This document shows positions 55,965 to 64,000 of a stretch of DNA of 64,000 bases, one piece after another. Every line of letters starts with the position of its first letter. Within the stretch, counting starts at the first letter, position 1. A program made the position numbers and the translations under genes. This DNA is from Duganella sp. 1411 (GTDB lineage Bacteria > Pseudomonadota > Gammaproteobacteria > Burkholderiales > Burkholderiaceae_D), in NCBI RefSeq assembly GCF_017833525.1, contig NZ_JAFICD010000002.1, forward strand, positions 434,001 through 498,000. Direction: 5' to 3'. The notes beneath the pieces are model-generated. The model had not been told where the DNA came from. It ran no database searches and was given only the letters and a program-made list of their open reading frames with translations.

Positions 55965-58193
55965 TCAAGCGTCGTTGAACACCACGCCGTGCGGCGCGAT
56001 GCCGGCCTGGTTGAGCCGTTTGACGGCCGCGTTGAGCTCGGCCTCGGTGGTCACGCCGGCGCGCGTGACGAGGAACACCGCGCCCGCGTGCGCGCCGACA
56101 ACCAGCGCGTCGGCCGCCTCGAGCACCGGCGGCGCCGTCAGCAGCAGCACGTCGTAGCGCGCGCCCAGCGCCTCGAGCAGGCCGGCCAGGTGGCGGTGCT
56201 GCAGCAGCTCGGTCTGCTGCGGCAGCACGCTACCGCAGGGAATGAAGTCGAGACGGTCGGCAACCCCGTGCCGCACCGCCTGGTGCGGCTGCAGCGCGCC
56301 GGCCAGGCACTCGGCCAGCCCGCCCGAGCGTTCGATGCCGAAATACTCGTGCAGGCGGCCGCCGCGCAGGTCGGCGTCGATCAGCAAGGTGCGCTTGCCG
56401 CCGGACGCCATCAGCAGCGCCAGGTTGACCGACACGAACGACGCCCCCACCCGCCGCGTCGGCCCCAGGCAGCTGACCACGCTGTTGCGGCTGTGCGGCA
56501 ACACGAACTGCAGCGCCGCGCGGAACGCGCGCAAGCTCTCGGCGGCGGCGTCGTCCGGCGCCGCCTGCGCCAGCAGCAGCGGCGCCCGCTTGCGCGCCTG
56601 GCGCCGCAACCGGTCCTGGCTGCGGCTGTGGGGAATGATCGCGTGCACCGTGCGCGCGCCCAGCAGCGCCTCGATGCGCTCGGGGTCGTCGATGCCGCCG
56701 CGCACGGCCTTGCTGGCGAACGCCAGCAGCGAGGCCAGGAACACACCGGTGACCATGCCCAGCGCCACGATCAGCGGCCGGTTCGGCTTGAGCGCGCGCT
56801 CCGGCGCCACCGGCATGTCGACCATGCGCACGTTGCCGATCCGCCCCACCGCCACCAGGCGCAACTGCTGCGCAGTGTTCAGCAGCTCGGTGTACAGGTC
56901 GGTGCCGACCTTGACGTCGCGCGCCAGCCGCGCCTGCTCCTGCTCGAGCAGCGGCAACTGCTTGATGCGCGCCTCGAGCTCGTCGATCTCGCGGGCCGTC
57001 TCGCGCGCCTGCTGGTTCAGCGCCAGCAGCAGCGGATGCTCGTCGGTGTAGCGTCCCAGCAGCTCGGCGCGCTTTTGCGCCAGCGTGTCGCGCCGCGTGC
57101 GCGTGGCCGCCAGCGTGTCGAGCGCGATGCGCACCTCCTGCTCGAGGTTGACGGTGGCGTGGCTGCTGCGGTAGCCGTTGTAGCTGGCCTCGGCGCTTTC
57201 GAGCTGGTGGCGCAGCACCGGCAACTGGCGGTCGAGGAAGGCCAGCGTCTTTTGCGCCTCCTCGGTGCGGCGCGCCAGGTTTTGCCGCATGTATTCGCCG
57301 CCGATCTCGGTCAGGGTGGCGTACACCTTGTGCGGCTCGGGCCCCTGCAGCTTGACCTCGATGACGCCCGACTGCTTGCCCTGTTCGGTGATCACCAGCG
57401 CCGCCTGCACCTGCTCGATCGCGGCCAGCCGGGTGGTGCGCCGCAGCAGGAAGCGCGCGCCGGCCGCGCCGCGCAGCCGCGCCACCAGCAAATCGATCGG
57501 ACCGGCCGGGCCGGCCGCGTGCGCCGGCTGCCCGGTCACGCCCTCGAGCACCGGGTGCCCCTTGGCGTCGCTGAGCCGGTAGCGCTCGGCGCCGAGCGCG
57601 GTGACGGCGAACTCCTGGTTGTACATCGCGTCGGGCACCTCGAAGCTGGCCACCTCGATCTTTTCGCCGCCCCACACGTAGCCGCCGCGGCCGAACAGCC
57701 CCGGCTCGGACAGCTGGCTGCCGCGGCGCGCCGCGATCCACTCGCCGCCCAGCGGAAAGTAGCGCGGCCGGGCGTCGATGTACAGGCGCAGCGCGTCGAC
57801 CGCGCGCGCCACCACCAGGCGCGAGCGCAGCAGCTCCATCTCGGCGATCGCCGCCTTCTTGGTCTCGAACAGCGACGACACGTCGTTGAGGATGTTCTTC
57901 GACGCGTTCGGGTTTTCCTCCTCCACATGCAGCAGCATGTCGGCCTCGTAGACCGGGCGCGCGGCCAGCGCGTACGCCAGCGCCGTCAGCGTGCACAGCG
58001 CGGTGACGGCGGCGATCAGCCAGCGCCGGCTCACCAGGGTCTGGAAATACGCGCGCCACGGCAGCGCGCCCGGGTCCGACGCCGGCGGCGGCTCGACCCG
58101 CTCGATCAGCTGGGTCGGCGCGGCGATGCCGCGCAGCGAGCGCAGCCGCGGCGGATGGTCGTGGGTCGGATGGGGATCGGGCATGTCTTGCAT
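55965..58193 (-). CDS. Wzc-like polysaccharide copolymerase with degenerate BY-kinase domain
   Basis: 742-aa inner-membrane protein controlling chain length and export. Wzz domain with TM1 near 58-78 and TM2 near 483-503; coiled coil at ~310-450. The cytoplasmic domain (about 530-742) has the BY-kinase fold and keeps Walker A' (LLIDADLRGGRLHEYFG). The P-loop reads GPTRRVGASF, with Ala584 at the Lys position and Arg in place of the preceding Pro-Gly. Walker B reads LLLTAPP without its Asp. There is no C-terminal Tyr cluster. Autophosphorylation is therefore unlikely. It lies 7 nt after the Wza-like gene. Confidence 0.9.
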   Translation of the reverse strand: MQDMPDPHPTHDHPPRLRSLRGIAAPTQLIERVEPPPASDPGALPWRAYFQTLVSRRWLIAAVTALCTLTALAYALAARPVYEADMLLHVEEENPNASKNILNDVSSLFETKKAAIAEMELLRSRLVVARAVDALRLYIDARPRYFPLGGEWIAARRGSQLSEPGLFGRGGYVWGGEKIEVASFEVPDAMYNQEFAVTALGAERYRLSDAKGHPVLEGVTGQPAHAAGPAGPIDLLVARLRGAAGARFLLRRTTRLAAIEQVQAALVITEQGKQSGVIEVKLQGPEPHKVYATLTEIGGEYMRQNLARRTEEAQKTLAFLDRQLPVLRHQLESAEASYNGYRSSHATVNLEQEVRIALDTLAATRTRRDTLAQKRAELLGRYTDEHPLLLALNQQARETAREIDELEARIKQLPLLEQEQARLARDVKVGTDLYTELLNTAQQLRLVAVGRIGNVRMVDMPVAPERALKPNRPLIVALGMVTGVFLASLLAFASKAVRGGIDDPERIEALLGARTVHAIIPHSRSQDRLRRQARKRAPLLLAQAAPDDAAAESLRAFRAALQFVLPHSRNSVVSCLGPTRRVGASFVSVNLALLMASGGKRTLLIDADLRGGRLHEYFGIERSGGLAECLAGALQPHQAVRHGVADRLDFIPCGSVLPQQTELLQHRHLAGLLEALGARYDVLLLTAPPVLEAADALVVGAHAGAVFLVTRAGVTTEAELNAAVKRLNQAGIAPHGVVFNDA

Positions 58194-58200
58194 GGCGGGC

Positions 58201-59364
58201 CTATGGTCTGACGGTGGCGCCGACCGCGGACGACAGCTCGCCCGGGAACAACTGGCTGATCGCGCGGTGCCAGTTGGCCAGCGGCGAGGCGGCCACGTAC
58301 ACCACGTCCTTGGGGCGCAGCGCGAAGCGTTCGGCCAGCGCCAGCGCCTGCGCCGGCCGGGCGTCGAGCCGGTACACGCGCGGCCCGCGCTCGGTGCGCC
58401 GCACCACGTACACCTGGCCGGCGTCGCCGCTTTGCGGATTGATGCCGCCGACCTCGCCGAGCGCCTCGTTCAGGCTCAGGCGCCCGTCGTGCATGGTCAG
58501 CGCGCGCGGCTGCAACACCTCGCCGGCGACGAACACCTTGCTCTCGTCGCGCGGCGGCACCCGCACGACGTCGCCGTCGGCCAGCATCACGGCGGCGGCG
58601 TGGCGGCCGGCGCGCAGCGCGCCGATCAGGTCGACCGGGTGGCGCCGCCCCGCGCGTTCGACAGTGATGCGGCTCTGGTCGGCGCTGGGCAGCAGGCCGC
58701 CGGCGCGGTTGAGCGCCTCGAGCAAGGTCATCGGGATGTCGTTGATGGTTTGCAGGCCGGGCGTGCGCACCTCGCCGTCGATGTAGACGCGCTGGCTGCG
58801 GTAGGCCTGCACGCTGAGCGTGACGCGCGGCTCGCGGAAGTAGCGCGCCAGCCGCGTGGTCAGCAGCGCCACGGCCTGCTCGCGCGTCAGGCCGGCGACG
58901 TCCATCGTGCCGGCGAACGGAAAACGCAGCCGGCCCTGCTGGTCGATGACGAAGCTGGCCGCCGACGGCGCCTGCACCACGCCGTCGACGCCGCTGTCGC
59001 GCGCGACCGCGCCGGTCAGCTCCGGATGGTCCCACAGCGTGATCGACAGCACGTCGCCGGCGCCCAGCATATAAGTGGTTGACTGCGGCGCTGCCGCCGC
59101 CAGCGCGTCGGACTCCTGGGCGGCGGCGGGCGCGCCGTCGCCGCGCTCGGCGTCGATCAATTGGTCGGTGATGGGGATGACCTCGGCGTCGTCCGGCGCC
59201 GGCGCCCCGTGCATGGGAGAGGTGGCGCAGCCGGCCAGCGCCAGCGCCGCCAGCGCCGGCGCCAGCAAGCCGCGCGCGCGGCGGCGCACGGACCCGACCG
59301 GGCGGACGGTGGCGATAAACAGCGCGGCGAACCACGCCACGGCGGATAGGATGACGGTGTGCAT
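58201..59364 (-). CDS. Polysaccharide export outer-membrane lipoprotein, Wza-like (OPX)
   Basis: 387-aa exporter. The lipobox is ALAGC near residue 46, after an unusually long N-terminal stretch with its own hydrophobic segment (about 4-20). The true start may be internal, although no ATG lies between. The poly-export domain begins YMLGAGDVLSITLWDHPEL and PFAGTMDVAGLTREQAV. Two SLBB domains follow (VYIDGEVRTPGLQTIND and VFVAGEVLQPRALTMHDG). Together with the Wzc-like protein it forms the trans-envelope export channel for the polymer made by the plus-strand genes. Confidence 0.92.
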   Translation of the reverse strand: MHTVILSAVAWFAALFIATVRPVGSVRRRARGLLAPALAALALAGCATSPMHGAPAPDDAEVIPITDQLIDAERGDGAPAAAQESDALAAAAPQSTTYMLGAGDVLSITLWDHPELTGAVARDSGVDGVVQAPSAASFVIDQQGRLRFPFAGTMDVAGLTREQAVALLTTRLARYFREPRVTLSVQAYRSQRVYIDGEVRTPGLQTINDIPMTLLEALNRAGGLLPSADQSRITVERAGRRHPVDLIGALRAGRHAAAVMLADGDVVRVPPRDESKVFVAGEVLQPRALTMHDGRLSLNEALGEVGGINPQSGDAGQVYVVRRTERGPRVYRLDARPAQALALAERFALRPKDVVYVAASPLANWHRAISQLFPGELSSAVGATVRP

Positions 59365-59507
59365 GACGGCCTCCGGAAACTCGACCAGAGTAGATCGCGC
59401 GCCGCCGGACGGCCTTGTTTCACATCAAACGCGCGCCCGGACGGCGCGTGCGTGCCGCCGAGCAAGCGCGGGGCAACCGCTATAAATTGACCGCGATAAA
59501 TTGGCTG

Positions 59508-62198
59508 TTATGAAGGCGCGCCCGCCAGCGCCGCCTGGTCGCCGCGCCGCGCCGCCGCCCGCGCCTCGCCGGCCGGGCGCGCCAGCAGCGCCGCCAGCGC
59601 CTCCGGCGGCAGCGGCTTGCTGAACAGATAGCCCTGCATCTCGTCGCAGCCGTTGTCGCGCAGGAAGCCGCGCTGCTGCTCGGTTTCCACGCCCTCGGCG
59701 ATCACCCGCAGTTTGAGGCGGTGCGCCAGCTCGATGATGGAACTGGCGATGGCCTGGTCGCCGGCGCTGTGGGCCAGGTCGCGCACGAACGACTTGTCGA
59801 TCTTGAGCGTGCTGATCGGAAACGACTTGAGCGCCGACAGGCTCGAATAGCCGGTGCCGAAATCGTCGATCGACAGCGACACGCCCATCGCCCGCAACTG
59901 CCCCATCTTCTCGATCGCCTGCGTCAGGTCGCGCATGATCACGCCCTCGGTCACCTCCAGCTCCAGCCAGCGCGGCGCCATGTCGCTGTCGGCCAGCGCC
60001 AGCGCCACGCGTTCGACCAGGCCGCGCTCCTCGAACTGGCGCGGCGAGACGTTGACCGAGATACGCAGCGGCGCCAGGCCGGCGTCCTGCCAGGCGCGGT
60101 TTTGCATGCACGCCGTGCGCAGCACCCACTCGCCCAGCGCGACGATCATGCCGCTTTCCTCGGCCAGCGGGATGAAGCGGTCCGGCCCGATCACCCCGTG
60201 TTCCGGATGCTCCCAGCGCACCAGCGCCTCGGCGCCGAAGATGCGCCCCGTGCGCAAATCCACCTTGGGCTGGTAGACCAGCCGGAACTGGCGCAGCTCG
60301 AGCGCCTGGCGCATGCCCTCGAGCAGCACCAGCTTCTGTTCGATCGCCACGTTCATCCCGCGCGCGTAAAACTGGCAGTTGTTCTTGCCCAGGTCCTTGG
60401 CGCGGTACATCGCCGCGTCGGCGTGCATCAGCAAGGTCTCGGCGTCGGCGCCGTCGTCCGGATAGACCGCCACGCCGATGCTGCAGCTGACCTGCACCTG
60501 CTGGCCGGCCACGCTGACCGGCTGCAGCACCGCCTCGCGCACCCGCTCCAGCAGCGCCGCCGCGCCGCCGTCGGCCGCGCCCAGCATCAGCACGAACTCG
60601 TCGCCGCCGAAGCGGCCCACGGTGTCGCCCGGACGCAGGCAGGCCGCCATGCGCCCGGCCACCACCTTGAGCAGGGCGTCGCCGGCGTTGTGGCCCAGGC
60701 CGTCGTTGACCAGTTTAAACCCGTCGAGGTCGAGGAAGGCCACCAGCACGGCGGGGGAAGGTTCGCGCGCGCCGGCCACCATCGCCTCGAGCCGCTCGGT
60801 GATGCGGATGCGGTTCGGCAGCCCGGTCAGGGTGTCGTGGTGGGCCAGGTGCTGCATGCGCTCCTCGGCCAGCTTGCGCTCGGTGATGTCGCGCACGATC
60901 GCCACGATGCCGCCCTCGACCGGCACCACCTGCTGGTGCAGCCAGTGCGCGCTCAGTTCGGGGATGTTGTTCTCCCACTCCTGCTCGTGCACGCCGCCGA
61001 CCCGCGTCACGTGCACCAGGTGGGCGAACATGCCGTTCCCGCGCGCCAGCGGCACCAGGCGCAGCAAGGTGGTGCGGCACAGCCGCTCGCGGCTCACGCC
61101 GGTCATCTGTTCGGCGCGGCAGTTGGCGTCGATGATGCGGAAGTCGACGATCTCGCCCGTGCCGTCGCGCACCTCGCGCATGACGAAGAAGGCGTCCAGG
61201 CTGGCCGCCGACGCCGCCGCGTAGGTTTCCTGCGCGCGCCGCACCCCGGCGCGGTGGCGCGCGCCCTGCCACGACCACAGCCACAGCAAGCCGGTGGCCA
61301 GCGCCAGCGCCACGCTGGCCGCGCCGGCCTGCCACAGGGTCTCGCGGCGCTCGCGCTCGAAGCCGGCCATCTGTTCCTGCTCGTCGAGCCCGGCCACCAC
61401 CTTCAGCGGCACGCCGTGCAGCTCGCTGGCGGCGCTGAAGCGGCGCACGCCGTCGAGCGGATGGGCCAGCGCCAGCGGCTGCGCCGGCGCCGCCTTCACC
61501 TCCAGGCGCTGGCCGAACGTGACCTTGTCGCCGATGCGCAGCGCGCGCACCACGCCGTCCGCGCCGACCAGCCCCAGCATGCCGCGCTCGCCCAGCCGGC
61601 CACGCTCGTAGCCGCTGGTGAAATACGCCGGATCGGTTTCGACGATGACGACGCCGGCGAAGTTGCCTTTTTCATCCTCGAGCCGGCGCGTGAAGTGCAG
61701 ATGCCACTCGGTGTTGGCGATGTCGCGCGTCGGCTCGCCGACGTAGGTGGCGCCGCTGTCACGCTCCTGGTGGAATTTGAAGTAGCGCTGGTCGGCGACC
61801 GAAATGGCCAGCGCCTGCGGGCTGCTGGCGACGGTCATGCCGTCGCGGTCGACGATGGCGACCGAGAACACCATCCCCGACGGCAGCAGGCCCTCGCGGC
61901 CCAGCTCGGGCAGCGCGCCCAGCGGCCCGCGCCGCTCGACCGCGTACTTGAGCACGCGCAGCGTCTGGTCGATGCCGTCCAGGCCGCGCGCCACCTGCGC
62001 CTCGTACGTGCCCAGCGCCTCGCGCAGCGCGTCGGCGGCCGCCTCGCGGGCGCGGGCGCGCCCGACGTCGATCTCGTGCAGCGACAGCAGCCAGATCGCC
62101 ACCAGCAGCAGCAACGCGAACAGCGGCAGCGAGATGTGCGTGTCGAGCCCGCGCCGCAGCCAGCGCGCGCGCCGGCTGTCGCCGTCCGGCGCCGTCAC
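59508..62198 (-). CDS. Membrane-bound Cache-PAS-GGDEF-EAL c-di-GMP enzyme
   Basis: 896-aa sensor. TM helices at about 18-38 and 305-325 flank a periplasmic Cache domain. A PAS domain (about 345-465), GGDEF and EAL domains follow. The cyclase site GRFGGDEFV is intact, with RPGD as inhibitory site five residues before it. The phosphodiesterase has EALVRW, NVSPRQFE, EVTEGVIM, DDFGTGYSSL, KIDKSF and AEGVET, so both activities look possible. The start is GTG at 62198, overlapping the upstream TGA (GTGA); the frame continues upstream only as an overlap of the neighbouring gene. Confidence 0.92.
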   Translation of the reverse strand: MTAPDGDSRRARWLRRGLDTHISLPLFALLLLVAIWLLSLHEIDVGRARAREAAADALREALGTYEAQVARGLDGIDQTLRVLKYAVERRGPLGALPELGREGLLPSGMVFSVAIVDRDGMTVASSPQALAISVADQRYFKFHQERDSGATYVGEPTRDIANTEWHLHFTRRLEDEKGNFAGVVIVETDPAYFTSGYERGRLGERGMLGLVGADGVVRALRIGDKVTFGQRLEVKAAPAQPLALAHPLDGVRRFSAASELHGVPLKVVAGLDEQEQMAGFERERRETLWQAGAASVALALATGLLWLWSWQGARHRAGVRRAQETYAAASAASLDAFFVMREVRDGTGEIVDFRIIDANCRAEQMTGVSRERLCRTTLLRLVPLARGNGMFAHLVHVTRVGGVHEQEWENNIPELSAHWLHQQVVPVEGGIVAIVRDITERKLAEERMQHLAHHDTLTGLPNRIRITERLEAMVAGAREPSPAVLVAFLDLDGFKLVNDGLGHNAGDALLKVVAGRMAACLRPGDTVGRFGGDEFVLMLGAADGGAAALLERVREAVLQPVSVAGQQVQVSCSIGVAVYPDDGADAETLLMHADAAMYRAKDLGKNNCQFYARGMNVAIEQKLVLLEGMRQALELRQFRLVYQPKVDLRTGRIFGAEALVRWEHPEHGVIGPDRFIPLAEESGMIVALGEWVLRTACMQNRAWQDAGLAPLRISVNVSPRQFEERGLVERVALALADSDMAPRWLELEVTEGVIMRDLTQAIEKMGQLRAMGVSLSIDDFGTGYSSLSALKSFPISTLKIDKSFVRDLAHSAGDQAIASSIIELAHRLKLRVIAEGVETEQQRGFLRDNGCDEMQGYLFSKPLPPEALAALLARPAGEARAAARRGDQAALAGAPS

Positions 62199-62668
62199 GG
62201 CGCCACCTCCAGCACCTTGACGCTGGCGTCGAGCGCGGCGCGCTCGATGTAGCCGATCATGGCCGGATTGTCGGCCACCATGCGCCGCACGGCGGCACTG
62301 GTGCGCAGCTCGCGCGGCGGCTGCGCGCGTCCGGTGAACACCATCTTGGTCCAGTAGGCCTTCATCTGCGCCGGCGACATGGCCGCGACGCGCTGATAAA
62401 AGGCGTCGCGCGGCGCGCTGGCCGGCGGCAGGTCCAGCGGCACCGCCTCGGCGCCGTCGGGAAAGCGGTCGGTCTGCGCCAGGAAGATCGCCGCCACCTG
62501 CTCGTGGCGCAGCGACGACAGCGGATTTTTGGCCGACACCACGATCACCGGATCGCGCGCGCCATCGTCGGCGCTGGCCGCGCCGGGCGCCGCCAGCCAC
62601 GCGCACACTATCAGCAGCGACGCCGTCAGGCATCGCCCCACGGGCAACGGCAACAATCGATCGGTCAT
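62195..62668 (-). CDS. Small periplasmic phosphate-binding-protein-like protein
   Basis: 157-aa exported protein (signal peptide about 1-33, ending ASA). VIVVSAKNPLSSLRHEQVAAIFLAQ, FYQRVAAMSPAQMKAYWTKM and NPAMIGYIERAALDASVKVL match the half-size PstS-like proteins often encoded beside GGDEF/EAL or kinase genes. It is translationally coupled (GTGA) to the Cache-GGDEF-EAL gene. It may present a ligand, perhaps an anion, to that protein's periplasmic Cache domain. The ligand is unknown. Confidence 0.87.
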   Translation of the reverse strand: MTDRLLPLPVGRCLTASLLIVCAWLAAPGAASADDGARDPVIVVSAKNPLSSLRHEQVAAIFLAQTDRFPDGAEAVPLDLPPASAPRDAFYQRVAAMSPAQMKAYWTKMVFTGRAQPPRELRTSAAVRRMVADNPAMIGYIERAALDASVKVLEVAP

Positions 62669-62915
62669 GCGTAATTCCTGTCTGTATTACCTGTGCGGCG
62701 CGATCGCCAGTACACAGGACGCGGGCGCGGGGCGCCGGCGACCACAGACGGGCGTCTGTTCTTCAGAATGGGAAGGCGGCCGGGGCGCGATCGCCGCACG
62801 GGGTGTCCCGCGACGAAAACTGCAACACGGCAACTTTAGATGAAGTAAAGCAATATACCAAGAAATCTATCCGAAAACCACTTTAATTTTAATAAAATTA
62901 CATCAATAATGACCG

Positions 62916-64000
62916 TTAAACCACGTCCGCCAGCATCGCCATCAGCTTGTCGACGCTGAACGGCTTGAGCAACAGCTGCGCGCCCTCGAGCGGGAAGCGC
63001 GGATGCTGGCCGCTGGCGAAGATGATGCGCAGGCCGGGGCGCAGCGCCCGGGCGCGCGCGGCCAGCACCTCGCCGGACAAATCCGGCAGCGAGATATCGG
63101 TGATCATCACGTCCACCGCCGCCCCCTGCAGCAGCGCCAGCGCGGCGCCGGCGTCGGCCGCCGGCAACACCGCGTGTCCCAGCAGTTCGAGCAGCTCGGT
63201 GGTGGTCTCGCGCAGCTCGCGCTCGTCCTCCACCAGCACGATGCGCAGGCCGGCCGGCGCGGCCCCTTGCGCCCCTTGCGCCTCGGCGGGCGCCGGCGGC
63301 GCCGCCAGTCGCGCCGCGTGCTGGCGGTTGGCCAGCACGTGGCGCACCTTGCGCGCCAGCGCCTCGCGGGTGTACGGCTTGCCCAGCAAATCGACGCCGG
63401 CGTCGAGCCGGCCGCCGTGCACGATGGCGTTTTCGGTGTAGCCGGAGGTGAACAGCACGGCGATGTCCGGCAGCCGCTCGCGCGCCTTGCGCGCCAGCTC
63501 GGGGCTGCGCAGCGCGCCCGGCATCACCACGTCGGTGAACAGCAGGTCGATGCGCAGGCCGCTGTCGATGATGCTCAGCGCGGCGGCGGCGTCGCTGGCC
63601 TTGAGCACGCGGTAACCGAGCTCGCTGAGCAGCTCGACCACGGTGGCGCGCACGCCGTCGTCATCCTCGGCCACCAGGATGGTCTCCTGGCCGCCGACCA
63701 CGGCGCGCATCTCCGGCGGCGCCGGCGCGTCCTCGACGTCGGTCGAACGGGGCAGGTACAGCTTGACCGTGGTGCCGCTACCGGGCTCGCTGTAGATCTT
63801 GACGTGGCCGCCCGACTGGCGCGCGAAGCCGTACACCATCGACAATCCCAGGCCGCTGCCCTTGCCTTCCGGCTTGGTCGAGAAGAACGGGTCGAACGCC
63901 TGCGCCAGCACCTCGGGGCTCATGCCGCTGCCGGTGTCGCTGATGGCGATCATCACGTACTGGCCGGCGGCCAGCTCCGGATGGCCGGCCGCGTAGTGGT
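62916..64000 (-). CDS. Hybrid histidine kinase, C-terminal part with two receivers (5' end cut)
   Basis: At least 361 residues; the frame runs open through the right edge. The ATPase end is present: MIAISDTGSGMSPEVL, FFSTKPEGKGSGLGLSMVYG. Two receivers follow. The first has ILVAEDDDGVRAT and phospho-Asp in FTDVVMPG, the second IVLVEDERELRET and TDISLPDLSG. This kinase class (HisKA followed by a TKxxGxGxGLGLS ATPase) usually begins with PAS sensors. A long AT-rich gap (62820-62915) follows the gene and contains no clear hairpin. Confidence 0.92.
   Translation of the reverse strand, partial: HYAAGHPELAAGQYVMIAISDTGSGMSPEVLAQAFDPFFSTKPEGKGSGLGLSMVYGFARQSGGHVKIYSEPGSGTTVKLYLPRSTDVEDAPAPPEMRAVVGGQETILVAEDDDGVRATVVELLSELGYRVLKASDAAAALSIIDSGLRIDLLFTDVVMPGALRSPELARKARERLPDIAVLFTSGYTENAIVHGGRLDAGVDLLGKPYTREALARKVRHVLANRQHAARLAAPPAPAEAQGAQGAAPAGLRIVLVEDERELRETTTELLELLGHAVLPAADAGAALALLQGAAVDVMITDISLPDLSGEVLAARARALRPGLRIIFASGQHPRFPLEGAQLLLKPFSVDKLMAMLADVV

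Noticed and set aside
55970..59364. Exosortase/PEP-CTERM type exopolysaccharide system
   Set aside because: The locus has copolymerase, OPX, deacetylase-like and FemAB-like proteins as such systems do, but there is no exosortase and no PEP-CTERM protein in the window.

Overview
The window is GC-rich, densely coded, non-phage DNA from a Gram-negative betaproteobacterium. The closest fit is Oxalobacteraceae of the Massilia / Duganella type. This rests on protein character (RND and EmrAB-type pumps with NodT-type channels, a dadA/Lrp divergent pair, many hybrid kinases and c-di-GMP proteins, GH2 and GH9 glycosidases), on GC-rich codon use, and on dispersed palindromic repeats. It is an inference; no rRNA or marker gene is present. 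I see no CRISPR array, prophage, intact insertion sequence or replication origin.

Layout. 1-3.1 kb (minus): the start of an RND pump (MexF-like, cut by the window edge), its MexE-like adaptor, and a frameshifted alpha/beta-hydrolase that lacks catalytic residues. 3.2-6.9 kb: a LysR regulator translationally coupled to a D-2-hydroxyacid dehydrogenase, converging on an FMN alpha-hydroxyacid dehydrogenase / YdeI-like pair. 7.1-13.8 kb: three identical tRNA-Arg(ACG) genes, each with its own terminator, spaced by cargo: a GH2 beta-galactosidase-like enzyme, a GH9 cellulase, a scrap of group II intron maturase, and a lone periplasmic Cache protein. 13.9-22.2 kb: small proteins and a signalling cluster (PAS-REC, PAS-GAF-kinase-REC, REC-GGDEF, REC-kinase-REC, NarX-type kinase) with no DNA-binding output. 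22.2-29.1 kb: a type II NADH dehydrogenase, a low-complexity secreted protein, and a MarR-regulated tripartite drug pump (MFS, outer-membrane channel, HlyD adaptor) with a readable promoter and operators. 29.3-38.1 kb: a membrane/coiled-coil protein of unknown function, an Lrp regulator divergent from dadA, HDOD, CorA-type and Vat-type proteins, and an MFS / Cys-rich regulator pair.

38.3-59.4 kb is an exopolysaccharide locus. A forward run of 13 genes makes nucleotide sugars (4,6-dehydratase, then WlbA/WlbB/WlbC-like enzymes for UDP-GlcNAc3NAcA), and encodes a flippase, a polymerase-like protein, two glycosyltransferases, a tandem pair of GNAT/FemAB-like proteins, a deacetylase-like protein, a second aminotransferase, and an initiating sugar transferase fused to an acyltransferase-3 domain. 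On the opposite strand are a duplicated beta-helix lipoprotein, a Wzc-like copolymerase with a wrecked P-loop, and a Wza-like export lipoprotein. 59.5-64 kb (minus): a phosphate-binding-like periplasmic protein coupled to a GGDEF-EAL protein, and the end of a hybrid kinase with two receiver domains.

The features that stand out most are the tRNA-Arg cassette array with an intron relic beside one tRNA terminator, the sugar-transferase/acyltransferase fusion, the degenerate tyrosine-kinase domain in the only copolymerase of the locus, the unassigned 514-aa protein at 29.3-30.8 kb, and two families of dispersed palindromic repeats, one of which supplies a gene's stop codon.
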